Shown here piece after piece: positions 8,115-16,897 of a stretch of 64,000 nt of DNA (positions are counted from its first letter, which is position 1; every line of letters begins with the position of its first letter). Below the pieces are notes generated by a model, which had not been told where the DNA came from, made no database searches, and saw only the letters and a program-made list of their open reading frames with translations. This DNA comes from Sulfurospirillum oryzae. Its GTDB lineage: Bacteria; Campylobacterota; Campylobacteria; Campylobacterales; Sulfurospirillaceae. The position numbers and the translations under genes are program-made. Location of the stretch: contig NZ_JANZKZ010000002.1 in the NCBI RefSeq assembly GCF_025770725.1, positions 124,001 to 188,000 of the forward strand, written 5' to 3'.

Positions 8115-8238
8115 TCTTCTGGTCCTATCGTCATAAAAGGGTTGTGTACGATTTCCCATAAATGACCATCGGGGTCTTTAAAGTAGACTTTGCCATATCA
8201 CTGACACCTAAGGTAATCATACTCATGTAGGGTTTCAT
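8111..8238 (-). pseudogene. Remnant of a VOC (glyoxalase/bleomycin-resistance-like) gene
   Basis: Read on the minus strand from the ATG at 8238, the sequence gives MKPYMSMITLGVSDMAKS, the usual N terminus of a VOC-superfamily protein. After a frame change it gives KVYFKDPDGHLWEIVHNP followed by a short tail and TAA at 8111-8113, the usual C terminus. The central 80 or so residues are gone, so only the two ends survive around an internal deletion. It overlaps the stop of the acetyltransferase gene. Confidence 0.75.
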
Positions 8239-8343
8239 TGTTTTCCTTTTTACATATAACCCCCGCCAACGGCTTTGATTATCAGTTGGCGGGGTAATTC
8301 ATCACTTTGTGCCTTACATGTAAAGCACAAAGTTAATGTCTCA

Positions 8344-9345
8344 TTATTGATTTCTAATGTCAAACGTTTCGCTTTTGGATGCACCAAAAAGTTTGAAATA
8401 TTCCTCATCGCTTAACACTTTTTGATACTCTTTAAGTTCTTCATTAAAAAGTTGATTTAACGCATCAAGATCAAGTTCCGCAGATGTTGATTTTAATGCT
8501 CCCTTATCGCTTCCCGCCCTTTTGATCCTATACTGTTTGTCAATTTTAAAAAGGATTGCTTTTCGTTCTTCCGAAATATCGCCAAGCTTCTCTTTGATGT
8601 TAAGCTCAAAAAGTTTTTTGAGGTAATCACTTTCGAATGATGTAGGCATATCTTTTTCGTTTGTTTTTTGAATATAGTCATGGTAAAGCTCTATTCTAGG
8701 ATCGGTTGGTTTCAGCGAGCTTTTTAGATTGGTCGTCTTTTCACCGCTCCAAGGCATATCCTCTTGTACTTTTGTCAAACATTGTGACCAAGCGTATTTC
8801 TTTTTTCCCTCTTCACATCTTGATGGGCTTAGACTATACCAACAAGCACTATTTGTATCGAGTCCGTATGTTCCGTATACTTTTTCGATGAGTGTATAAA
8901 AAGGAACGTTGTGTACCGTTTTTCCCGTGTAGTACAGCCCTCGATTGGTTGCATTCCAGCAGACGCCAACGATGGCATAATAGTGTTCATGCGGCCAAAT
9001 ACAAGGCGCCTCAGTCATAATGTAGTTGAGCGTTGATATATCGATACATGTTCCATTTTGATCGCATTTCGTGGACGTATCCGCCAATACATCTCCACCG
9101 CTATCGCCTCCTAATGCTTTCCACGCGTATCGTGTTCCATTATCATCGAATGCTTCAGGGTAAGTGTGGTGAGCAATTTTTTGCATCAATTTACCACCTA
9201 ATGGATAAAAACGTGCATCCATCTGATTGCCCATTTGATGCTGGATAGGGGCAGGGGCAATTTCTTTATTGCTAGGACTTTTGAGCGAACAAGCACTCAA
9301 CATAAAACCAACCAAAACAATCAAGACTATACTAAAGACTCTCAT
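8344..9345 (-). CDS. Lipoprotein of unknown function
   Basis: 333-aa predicted lipoprotein: hydrophobic N terminus then lipobox LSAC, so the mature protein would start at Cys19 or so. It contains several cysteines (for example CDQNGTCID, APCIW, SACWYS, SPSRCEE, SQCLTK), which suggests disulfides in the periplasm, and a charged helical end. I do not recognise the family. A strong GGAGG precedes the ATG. It stands alone between the VOC relic and the beta-lactamase gene, with palindrome copies on both sides (8314, 9494). Confidence 0.7.
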   Translation of the reverse strand: MRVFSIVLIVLVGFMLSACSLKSPSNKEIAPAPIQHQMGNQMDARFYPLGGKLMQKIAHHTYPEAFDDNGTRYAWKALGGDSGGDVLADTSTKCDQNGTCIDISTLNYIMTEAPCIWPHEHYYAIVGVCWNATNRGLYYTGKTVHNVPFYTLIEKVYGTYGLDTNSACWYSLSPSRCEEGKKKYAWSQCLTKVQEDMPWSGEKTTNLKSSLKPTDPRIELYHDYIQKTNEKDMPTSFESDYLKKLFELNIKEKLGDISEERKAILFKIDKQYRIKRAGSDKGALKSTSAELDLDALNQLFNEELKEYQKVLSDEEYFKLFGASKSETFDIRNQ

Positions 9346-9548
9346 AAATACCTCCTTTTTTATTTGTCAATTCATTTAACACTAATATGCAGAGTGTTGT
9401 CAATAAAAGTTAAAGACAGAATTGTTCTATATGCAAGAACGTTGCCTTATGAAACTTACATAATCTTAATCTAAATGGATATAAATTAAACTTTTACATG
9501 TAAAGGTAAAAAGGTATAATTCTTACGCAATAACCACAAAGGAAGTGA

Positions 9549-10319
9549 ATGTTTCATAAATTATTTTTAGTACTGGGTTTGGTTTACTCTTTACACGCCG
9601 AAGATGCAGTCATAGCCAAACTTTTTGAGAATGAAAATATAACGGGTACGATGATTATTGAATCATTAGATGGCACTGAGCGGTATGTTTACAATGATGA
9701 GCGAGCGAAAACGCCTCTGCTTCCTGCTTCGACTTTTAAAATCCCCAATACACTTATTGCGCTAGATGAAGGTGTTGTGAGTGCTGACTCTATCATTCCT
9801 TGGGATGGCGTTGAGCGAAGTGTGAGAGCGTGGAATCAAGACCAAACACTCAAATCTGCCTTTAAAAGTTCTTGCGTCTGGTGTTATCAGCTTTTTGCAC
9901 GCGACATAGGACTGGAGCAGTACAATGAATATCTCAAAAATCTTCACTATGGCAATGAAAAAACAGGACCAGAAGTGGATCGTTTTTGGCTTGATGGAGA
10001 GCTTCGCATTACCGCGTATGAGCAAATTGCCTTTTTGAAAAAACTTTACAACAATGACTTACCTTTTATACAAGAACATATCGATCTGCTCAAAACTATT
10101 ATGATAGACATGCAGGGAGAAAATTATATTATCCGAGCTAAAACGGGCTGGGCAACGCCAGAAGATGGAGAGCATCATGGTTGGTATGTGGGTTATGTTG
10201 AGAGCTCAAAAGGGGTTTACTTCTTCGCAACCAACCTTCCCATACCTTCAAGCGATGAGCTTCCACTGCGTAAACTTATGACCGTAGAAGCACTTAAAAA
10301 CAAAGGAATTATCGAGTAA
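9549..10319 (+). CDS. Class D (OXA-type) beta-lactamase
   Basis: 256-aa periplasmic serine beta-lactamase with a signal peptide (about residues 1-17). All class D motifs are present: active-site STFK at 61-64 (Lys64 is the carbamylated lysine), S-x-V as SCV at 108-110, YGN at 134-136, Trp147 near the omega loop, and KTG at 198-200. The length fits the family. It would hydrolyse penicillins; the spectrum cannot be told. There is no mobile element around it and its composition resembles its neighbours, so it looks like an intrinsic chromosomal gene as in other Campylobacterota. Confidence 0.93.
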   Translation: MFHKLFLVLGLVYSLHAEDAVIAKLFENENITGTMIIESLDGTERYVYNDERAKTPLLPASTFKIPNTLIALDEGVVSADSIIPWDGVERSVRAWNQDQTLKSAFKSSCVWCYQLFARDIGLEQYNEYLKNLHYGNEKTGPEVDRFWLDGELRITAYEQIAFLKKLYNNDLPFIQEHIDLLKTIMIDMQGENYIIRAKTGWATPEDGEHHGWYVGYVESSKGVYFFATNLPIPSSDELPLRKLMTVEALKNKGIIE

Positions 10320-10348
10320 AAATCTTTACATGTAAAGAGTAGAAAAGA

Positions 10349-11401
10349 CTACTCTTTACGATTTAAAAAAGTTTCGATCTCTTCGATGGCTTTTTTGTTG
10401 GAGAGGTTAAACTTGATCTCGATGCGCCTCGAAGCCTCTTTATCTTCCACACCATTTTTCAAGATAAGATCACTGTATGACCTGCCGTTTGCGCTAAGGT
10501 ATTTTTGAAGCATGGTTGTTCGTTTTTCATCGAGCGAATAGATAAATGCCATAACCGAGTAAGCTCTTTTTTGCGAAAGATCAAGGTTGTGCATGTACGA
10601 CCCATCGGAATCAGTATGTCCTTCGATGACGATATGGTCGATGTTTTCACGTATAGAATTGTCATTGAGCAAAACATCAAGATAAGGCTGAAGTGTCTCT
10701 TTGAGCTGTTTTTTGGCTTCAGGTTTCAGTTCATACGAACCGACATCAAAGAGCACCGAAGAGGGCAGGCGAATCGCTCCGCTGTTAGGATCAATATTGA
10801 TTTTCTTGCCCAGCTTGTTTTTCAGCTCTTGTATGACTTTGATGCGAATACCAGTCAAGTTTTTAATGCGCGCTTTGGTGATGTTCAGGTCTTCAACCAA
10901 CTGCTGATGAGAGGCAGTACTTTCAAGCAATTTAGCACTTAAAAGCGCAAGTTCACCCTCTTTGAGTTTGAGTGTTTGTGTCGTCGTTCCAAGCTCCATT
11001 TGGCTTGCCACAAATTCACCTTTGACTTCATCGCGAGCAAGCTCAGTATCGAGCAGAAGTTTTTTCAGATTTTCGATTTCTCTATCGCTTAATTGCAATT
11101 TGGCATTTGTCTCATCCAGATTGGCTTCTTTTTGAGCGAGCAACTCTTGTGCGATTTGCAAAGAGGCGCTTGTTTGGTTCATATCAGAGCGCAATCTCAA
11201 AAAGTCACGTTTTTTCTGTGTGAGTTCTGCTTCGCTTTGTTCTAAACTTTGCTTTTGATGTTTGAGATCTGTTTGCACGTAAACGTACTTCACGACAATC
11301 GCCCCAATCAGCAAGATAAAGACAAACAACAGCCCCGCCATCAAGTCGGCATACGAGACCCAGAAGTTTTGGTCAGAACTTCGTGAACGGTTGTAACGCA
11401 T
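10349..11401 (-). CDS. MotB/ZorB-like protein with OmpA peptidoglycan-binding domain
   Basis: 350-aa inner-membrane protein. A single N-terminal helix carries the proton-site aspartate (VSYADLMAGLLFVFILLIGA). It is followed by a long coiled coil (about 40-200) and a C-terminal OmpA/MotB domain with the peptidoglycan motif (IEGHTDSDGSYMHNLDLSQKRA). It is the stator plug-and-anchor partner of the MotA-like protein just upstream; stop and start share one base. No flagellar genes are nearby. The general design matches ZorB of Zorya defence systems and other non-flagellar 5:2 rotary motors. Confidence 0.82.
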   Translation of the reverse strand: MRYNRSRSSDQNFWVSYADLMAGLLFVFILLIGAIVVKYVYVQTDLKHQKQSLEQSEAELTQKKRDFLRLRSDMNQTSASLQIAQELLAQKEANLDETNAKLQLSDREIENLKKLLLDTELARDEVKGEFVASQMELGTTTQTLKLKEGELALLSAKLLESTASHQQLVEDLNITKARIKNLTGIRIKVIQELKNKLGKKINIDPNSGAIRLPSSVLFDVGSYELKPEAKKQLKETLQPYLDVLLNDNSIRENIDHIVIEGHTDSDGSYMHNLDLSQKRAYSVMAFIYSLDEKRTTMLQKYLSANGRSYSDLILKNGVEDKEASRRIEIKFNLSNKKAIEEIETFLNRKE

Positions 11402-12561
11402 TATTTTAACGCATCCATTTTCAAGATGATCTCTTCAGTTTCAGCATCAATCATCTTCAAGCTCTCTTTGAGCGACTCAACCTCTTCGTTTTGCGCAGGA
11501 AAACTTCGCGCAGTGCTGGTTTCTTTAAGGGCGCGAAGCACTTCTTGGTTGGTGGTTATCATCTCCTCATTGCTCTCAAGCATCTTTACATGTAAAGCGG
11601 TTGTCTTTTCGTTGAACGAATTGAGTTTAGTAAGCATCTCTTCATGCAGATGCACCAAATCGCGCTGTTTTTCTTGTGAACGTGAAAGTGCGTCCATACC
11701 CTCTTTGATGTGTTCCGCACCTCTTTTGACCGCCGCAGCTTCAAGGGTGAGCATCTCATCAAACAGTTCAAATTTCGCTTCGATATTTTTACCCAAACGC
11801 TCAAAAAAGTCGCTCGAACTTAGATGCTCAAACATCTTCCCGATACGCTCAAAATGTTGGAGATTTTCTTGTACGTAGGCATGTTCTATCTCTTCTTTTG
11901 TCCAAAAAAGTGAAGCGGTTGACTCTTCGATAAGAGCAACCTCTCTATCAAAGCGACTCAGTCCTCTTTTTTCAAAGAAAATCCACCAAAGAGAGAGCAA
12001 GATGCCGTAAATGGAGACGTAAAACGCTGTGCCCACACCGCTTAACAGAAGGGAAATTTCATTTTCCAAAGCACCCGCGTTTTGCGATGAAAAATCAGGT
12101 AAGGTGATGGCAATCGAGATAAATGTACCCAAAATTCCCATAGTTGGGAAAATGCTCGCCGCTACTGAGGCGTAGTTGTCATTGCGAATGCGTTTGGCGT
12201 AAGTGTCGATGAAGTTTTGAAATGAGGCATTGGACTTGAGTGTCTCACCAATGGGCATCAAATTTTTGGTAACATACTCATGGAGTTCTGTTTGAAACTC
12301 TTTGGAGTAACGTCTAAACGTGCAGGCGCCGAACTCGCCATTGTGTTTTGCAAAAATGAGCGCAACAATATAAATAAATCCAATAAGCACGATACTGTGA
12401 ATACCCACTTTAAAATGCAAAATGCCTAAAAATCCCAGTAAAAAATAGAGATACGCCAATGTTGGCAACAAAATGAGTTTGAGGTAAACCATAGCACAAT
12501 TACGTTTTGGCGCCTCAAGCGCGGCTAGATTTTGAAGCGTTTCACTCATATTTTCTTGCAT
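11401..12561 (-). CDS. MotA/TolQ/ExbB-like proton channel with coiled-coil tail
   Basis: 386-aa inner-membrane protein with two early helices (about 25-75) and two further helices forming the MotA/ExbB channel domain (about 125-215, with GILGTFISIAITLP and LLSGVGTAFYVSIYGILLSL). A long cytoplasmic helical tail runs to the C terminus (about 225-386). With the MotB-like gene downstream it would form a proton-driven motor. The long cytoplasmic tail is like ZorA. No ZorC, ZorD or ZorE-like gene is adjacent: the next gene is a divergent CHAD protein. One palindrome copy (11584) encodes LHVK in the tail. Confidence 0.82.
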   Translation of the reverse strand: MQENMSETLQNLAALEAPKRNCAMVYLKLILLPTLAYLYFLLGFLGILHFKVGIHSIVLIGFIYIVALIFAKHNGEFGACTFRRYSKEFQTELHEYVTKNLMPIGETLKSNASFQNFIDTYAKRIRNDNYASVAASIFPTMGILGTFISIAITLPDFSSQNAGALENEISLLLSGVGTAFYVSIYGILLSLWWIFFEKRGLSRFDREVALIEESTASLFWTKEEIEHAYVQENLQHFERIGKMFEHLSSSDFFERLGKNIEAKFELFDEMLTLEAAAVKRGAEHIKEGMDALSRSQEKQRDLVHLHEEMLTKLNSFNEKTTALHVKMLESNEEMITTNQEVLRALKETSTARSFPAQNEEVESLKESLKMIDAETEEIILKMDALK

Positions 12562-12743
12562 TGTAAAGCCTTTATAGAAGAACGGTATTTTCGAGTCACA
12601 TTATAACGCGCTTTGGTATACAGATGTTTAACAAGAGGTTGACATTAACGTGGAATTAATCTAAAAAGACTACAATTTTTCATATCAATAAAAGATCATG
12701 TCGACTCTTTAATCTCCTGTTTAAACATACTAAGGTGGTCAAA

Positions 12744-13631
12744 ATGTCCTCCAAAACGCTCAAACTGAATTGCCACAGTGTTAAGTCTTTGCTGAAAAAT
12801 ACACTTTCAAAAACCACGCAGAATATGATGACCTATTTGAGTGATTTTTTACAGACCAAAGAGCCTGAGAGTTTACACCAATACCGAGTCAACATCCGTA
12901 TGGCGCGCTCTGTTTGTCTTGAATTGAGTGACTTTATGGAAGAAAAACGTAAAAATAAGCTCGATAAAATTCTTAAAACCTTACAGCAAGAGACAAACGA
13001 TATGCGCGATATTGATGTTTTTATAGAGTGTATTGGAGCGTATAAAAACAGCGTTGATCCGCAATGTTTGAGCGAATTTGAGGGCATTGAAGCCAAACTA
13101 AAAGCAGAAAAAGAGGAAGCATACAAGGCGTTTGAAGCCAAGTACACAGAAGCGTTTCAAACACACATAATGACACAACTTCAAAGCCTCCAAAACGATG
13201 ATTTACTCTGCTTGCCAAAGTCGGAGGAAAAGCTTTTCAAATACATCAAAGAGATATTTTTTCATCGTCTCAAAAAGATCGCCAAAGCTTCTAAAAAACT
13301 TACTCTTAGCGCACCCAATGAGCGCTTTCATAAACTAAGACTGCACTATAAAAAACTTCGCTACAATGCCGACGCTGTAAAGCTAAATCAGTTTTCAAAA
13401 AGCTTCAAACCTCTTCAAACTGCCTTTGGAAACGTGCAAGACAAAAACAGTCAAATCGAGCGCATCAAGCACTACAACGTGGCGCACAGTGTTTGCTTAG
13501 AGCAGATCATCGCTCTTTTAGAGCAAGAGCTCATCTTGGACAAGCAGGCGTGCATCGAAAAATCGAGCAAAGAGAACATCGTAAGAATGAAAAATTCCCT
13601 TGAAAAAATCTTTACATGTAAAGATTCCTAG
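12744..13631 (+). CDS. CHAD-domain protein
   Basis: 295-aa, Lys-rich, all-helical CHAD protein (conserved histidine alpha-helical domain), a family that binds inorganic polyphosphate. Two repeats are visible: HQYRVNIRMARSVCLELSDF near residue 45 and FHKLRLHYKKLRYNADAVKL near residue 200. A frame with GTG starts at 12735, but TAAGGTGG at 12731-12738 is correctly spaced for the ATG at 12744. It has no fused CYTH domain. The C-terminal FTCKDS comes from a palindrome copy. It is followed by the YgjP-like gene after two bases. Confidence 0.83.
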   Translation: MSSKTLKLNCHSVKSLLKNTLSKTTQNMMTYLSDFLQTKEPESLHQYRVNIRMARSVCLELSDFMEEKRKNKLDKILKTLQQETNDMRDIDVFIECIGAYKNSVDPQCLSEFEGIEAKLKAEKEEAYKAFEAKYTEAFQTHIMTQLQSLQNDDLLCLPKSEEKLFKYIKEIFFHRLKKIAKASKKLTLSAPNERFHKLRLHYKKLRYNADAVKLNQFSKSFKPLQTAFGNVQDKNSQIERIKHYNVAHSVCLEQIIALLEQELILDKQACIEKSSKENIVRMKNSLEKIFTCKDS

Positions 13632-13633
13632 CC

Positions 13634-14137
13634 GTGCCAAATTTAGAATACATCGCCCATTACCCAGAACACCTCAAAGAGCAAATCCGCCATCTCATCA
13701 CGACAGAGAAGCTGGGCGCGTACCTGCTTTCAAAGTACCCAACCACCCATAGCATCTCCAGCGACAAAGCACTTTACACCTACGTCATGGAACTAAGAGC
13801 TGAGTTTTTACGCAAAAGTGAGCCCATCACCAAAGTGCTTTACGATGGCAAAATCAACGACATCAACGACGCCTTAGGCTTGCACCGTGTCACCATCAAA
13901 AACTACGGCGGACGCCTACGAAGTAAAAGCGAAATCCGCGTGGCAACCCTTTTTAAAAGTACGCCAGAACCCTTTTTAAAGATGATCTGTGTGCATGAAC
14001 TTGCTCACTTAAAAGAAAAAGCGCATAACAAAGCCTTTTACGCGTTGTGTGAAAAAATGGAGCCAAGCTACCATCAGTTGGAGTTTGATGTCAGGCTTTA
14101 TTTGACGCATTTGGACTTGTTTGGGAAGTTGTACTAG
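13634..14137 (+). CDS. YgjP-like zinc metallopeptidase (DUF45)
   Basis: 167-aa cytoplasmic protein with the catalytic zinc motif CVHELAHLKEKAHNKAFYALCEK (HELAH at about residues 121-125, then a downstream His). This fits the YgjP/M48-related DUF45 family. It begins with GTG only two bases after the CHAD gene and is probably co-translated with it. Substrate and role are unknown. Confidence 0.82.
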   Translation: MPNLEYIAHYPEHLKEQIRHLITTEKLGAYLLSKYPTTHSISSDKALYTYVMELRAEFLRKSEPITKVLYDGKINDINDALGLHRVTIKNYGGRLRSKSEIRVATLFKSTPEPFLKMICVHELAHLKEKAHNKAFYALCEKMEPSYHQLEFDVRLYLTHLDLFGKLY

Positions 14138-14185
14138 GAATTATTTTATGATAATATTTTATACTTAATAAAATAAGGCTTCATC

Positions 14186-14908
14186 ATGGAAATAAAAAAA
14201 ATCACTTTGTTTTTAATAGGATTAGTGTCATTTTTATCTGGTGCAATTAGTCTTTATACTTTTTCAGATCAAAAATTTACTGATATTTTTGGTTCTACAG
14301 ATGATAATATTCAAATTACAAAAATGCAATTAATTCCTTCCTCTGATTTTTTTAAGCAAAAAAGTGATTTTTATGCAGATACTAATATTGCAATTACAGC
14401 AAGAAACTTTGGTAATAAAAAAATACAAATTACTTCTTATACTTTGGATATTATTGGTGATAAATCATTAATAGGTGGGAACATTGCTTTAGGCAAAAAT
14501 ATATTAGATGAAGATGCAAAGAAATCAAATTCTATTTTCATTGAAGCTGGTGAAGAAGTTACTTTTTATTTGTCAAAAAGTTTATCATTAAAAAAAGTAA
14601 TGCCTTTTTTTGAGACTTCTAGTTTTCAAGAATCAATATATAGTCATTATAATAAAGATTTTTATCTATTACATAATGTTGATATAACTCCAAAATTTAA
14701 TCAATATTTATTAACAACTTATCACAATGCAACATTAAATCTAAGATTATTTACAGGTTATAATAAATTGATTAAAGATCATAATGTTGTTATTGCAGAT
14801 GGAATTACAATGTTTGAAAATACTGGCAAGTTTCAACATGATGTTTTTTTGGCAAAAGCTTATGCTATTCAAAAGGGTGACTATGATGATAGTAATCGAT
14901 TCAAGTAA
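14186..14908 (+). CDS. A+T-rich membrane-anchored hypothetical protein
   Basis: 240-aa protein with one N-terminal membrane segment (about residues 6-27) and a beta-rich extracytoplasmic part; no family recognised. The DNA is strikingly A+T-rich compared with both neighbours (roughly a quarter G+C by eye), with codons such as aaa, ttt and att dominating. This suggests recent acquisition or a different history. It contains no copy of the dispersed palindrome. No recombinase or repeat marks its ends. Confidence 0.65.
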   Translation: MEIKKITLFLIGLVSFLSGAISLYTFSDQKFTDIFGSTDDNIQITKMQLIPSSDFFKQKSDFYADTNIAITARNFGNKKIQITSYTLDIIGDKSLIGGNIALGKNILDEDAKKSNSIFIEAGEEVTFYLSKSLSLKKVMPFFETSSFQESIYSHYNKDFYLLHNVDITPKFNQYLLTTYHNATLNLRLFTGYNKLIKDHNVVIADGITMFENTGKFQHDVFLAKAYAIQKGDYDDSNRFK

Positions 14909-15023
14909 AAATATTCAATAGTTGGCGAATAAATTTTTGTAGGAAAGACATAATTTGATGTCTCCCTCTTTATCTTCAAATATAATACTATATACTTTTT
15001 ATCTAAAATTAATAGGCTATACA

Positions 15024-15830
15024 ATGAAACTCTCCCAATTCCCCATCTACATCATAGATGCCTTCACCAAAGAACTTTTCAAAGGCAATCAAGCCGCTGT
15101 TGTGCCACTTGATAGCTGGCTACCTGAAAGTGTCATGCAAAGCATCGCTTCTGAGAACAACCTCTCTGAGACAGCCTTTTTTGTGCGAAATGATGCCGGT
15201 GTGTATGAGATACGTTGGTTTTCACCGCTTAAAGAGATTGACTTTTGCGGTCATGCGACGTTGGCGAGTGCGTATGTCATCTGTAACCATCTTGGTGAAA
15301 AAGGCACTCTCAAATTTTGGGCAAAAGCGGTCAATACCATTGAGGTCAATGAGCGTGAAAATGGACTTATCGAGATGAGTTTTCCTAACCGTGCGCCTGA
15401 GCTTTTAAGCGAAATCCCCAAAGCATTAAAAACGGGGCTTTCCATAACACCGCTTGAATTTCACAAAAACCAGCAAGCTTACTTTGCGGTGTATGCAAGC
15501 GAGGATAATGTCAAAAATGTTGTCCCTGACCTTGAGAAGCTCAAAACCCTTGCACCGTTTGATGTGGTTGTAACAGCTCCGAGCGTAGCGTTTGATTTTG
15601 CTTCGCGCTATTTTTGGCCAGCTAATGGTGGTGTCGAAGACCCCGTAACAGGCTCCATCCATGCAGGACTTGCACCATTTTGGGCAAAGCGTTTAGGCAA
15701 AGACAACCTCGTGGCACTTCAAGCTTCCAAACGCACGGGTGTGCTTTACTGTCGTGTGCGCGAAGAGCGCGTTTTTATCTCGGGTGCATGCAAAGAGTAT
15801 TTGGAAGGCAGCATTAGCATTACCTATTAG
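15024..15830 (+). CDS. PhzF-family isomerase
   Basis: 268-aa protein of the PhzF/diaminopimelate-epimerase-like fold. The N terminus IYIIDAFTKELFKGNQAAVV, the NNLSETAFFV segment with the catalytic Glu, FCGHATLASAYV and the C-terminal VEDPVTGSIHAGLAPFW are all typical. A frame begins at 14955, but the family N terminus starts at the ATG at 15024. Most members are of unknown substrate; phenazine synthesis is not implied because no other phz genes are present. Confidence 0.88.
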   Translation: MKLSQFPIYIIDAFTKELFKGNQAAVVPLDSWLPESVMQSIASENNLSETAFFVRNDAGVYEIRWFSPLKEIDFCGHATLASAYVICNHLGEKGTLKFWAKAVNTIEVNERENGLIEMSFPNRAPELLSEIPKALKTGLSITPLEFHKNQQAYFAVYASEDNVKNVVPDLEKLKTLAPFDVVVTAPSVAFDFASRYFWPANGGVEDPVTGSIHAGLAPFWAKRLGKDNLVALQASKRTGVLYCRVREERVFISGACKEYLEGSISITY

Positions 15831-15831
15831 G

Positions 15832-15845
15832 CTTTACATGTAAAG
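15832..15845. terminator. Palindrome between convergent phzF-like and EamA genes
   Basis: A perfect 14-bp copy, CTTTACATGTAAAG, lies one base after the phzF-like stop and 20 bases before the end of the opposing transporter gene. It can fold as a 5-bp stem with a CATG loop and may act as a weak two-way terminator; equivalent placements occur at 10324, 17781, 28231 and 43920. Confidence 0.45.
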
Positions 15846-15864
15846 AGACATCATGTGATGTCTC

Positions 15865-16746
15865 CTATTGGTCAAAGCTTCTTTTGAACTGAAAATTACC
15901 GCCAAATGTATTGACGATAAGACCTGAGATAATCAATACACAAGCGATGATCTTCAAGCTTCCTATTGGCTCGTTGAACACAAAGTAAGAGCCAAGTAAG
16001 CCAAATATAGGCACTAAAAGCGATAGCGGTGCTACGCTTGATGCTGGGTATTTGTGCAGGAGCGAATTCCAAACCCAGTAGCCCATGAGTGTTGTAGGGT
16101 ACACTTGAAAAAGGATGGAAAAGATGGCTTTGCCATCGAGATTTTCAAAAAAGTTTACAAACACAACATCGCCTTGCGTGAGGTATGCCAACAAAAAGAG
16201 AGGAATTGGCGAGAAGATGCTCGCATAAATTAAAAAGGCAAAGACCTCTTTGGTTCCCGCTTTTTTGACAATGACATTGGCAACACTCCAAGAGATGGCA
16301 CCCACAAGCACCAAAAAAAGTCCCAAGTAAGTCACCGTTCCATCGGTAATGCTGATGATAAAAGCAATCCCCGCAAGTGCAGTTACAAAGCCAAGTTTTT
16401 TATGCAGTTGGATTTTCTCATGCAAAACGATAGCGCCTAAAATGACCGTAAAAAAAGCACTCAGTTGCAACACCAAAGAGGCAACGCCCGCTGATATACC
16501 AAAGTAAATCCCCAACGAGACCATGCCCCACAGTCCAACGCCAAATATGAGCCCATAGCTTGCGATATACACCATCGAGACATTGGGTTTTTTGATAAAA
16601 AAGATGAGCGGTATGGCACAGAGCAAAAAGCGAAGCCCTGAGAGCATAAAGGGATTGAGTGAGAGGAGCCCTAGCTTGATGATGGAGAAATTAATCCCCC
16701 AGACAAAGGTAATGAAAACTGCCAGCAGGAAGTCTTTTTTTTGCAT
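15865..16746 (-). CDS. EamA/DMT-family transporter
   Basis: 293-aa inner-membrane protein with ten hydrophobic helices in two EamA repeats, of the RhaT/YdcZ-like drug/metabolite exporter superfamily. A longer frame opens at 16782, but GGGAG lies six bases before the ATG at 16746 and the protein then begins MQKKDFLLAVFITFVWGINF, a typical EamA start. It is divergent from the AraC-type regulator gene, 151 bases apart, which may control it. The substrate is unknown. Confidence 0.85.
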   Translation of the reverse strand: MQKKDFLLAVFITFVWGINFSIIKLGLLSLNPFMLSGLRFLLCAIPLIFFIKKPNVSMVYIASYGLIFGVGLWGMVSLGIYFGISAGVASLVLQLSAFFTVILGAIVLHEKIQLHKKLGFVTALAGIAFIISITDGTVTYLGLFLVLVGAISWSVANVIVKKAGTKEVFAFLIYASIFSPIPLFLLAYLTQGDVVFVNFFENLDGKAIFSILFQVYPTTLMGYWVWNSLLHKYPASSVAPLSLLVPIFGLLGSYFVFNEPIGSLKIIACVLIISGLIVNTFGGNFQFKRSFDQ

Positions 16747-16897
16747 GAAATGCTCCCAATAATTTAATGTTGGTGAAATCATAGCCGTAAAAAGAAATTA
16801 ATTCTTCACTATTGTTGCTCTAAAAATTATCTATTTGTGCTTATAAAATTGTCATATTGTGCTAAAATTCTTACATGTAACGTGCAAGGATGGGAAA

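Noticed and set aside
9549-10319. Beta-lactamase as a mobile resistance gene
   Set aside because: There is no integron, IS or composition break around it; it looks like a resident gene.
10505-10942. 145-codon frame on the plus strand opposite the MotB-like gene
   Set aside because: It is antisense to a gene with clear domain structure and has no ribosome site.
15024-15830. Phenazine biosynthesis
   Set aside because: PhzF-fold proteins are widespread and no other phz gene is present.
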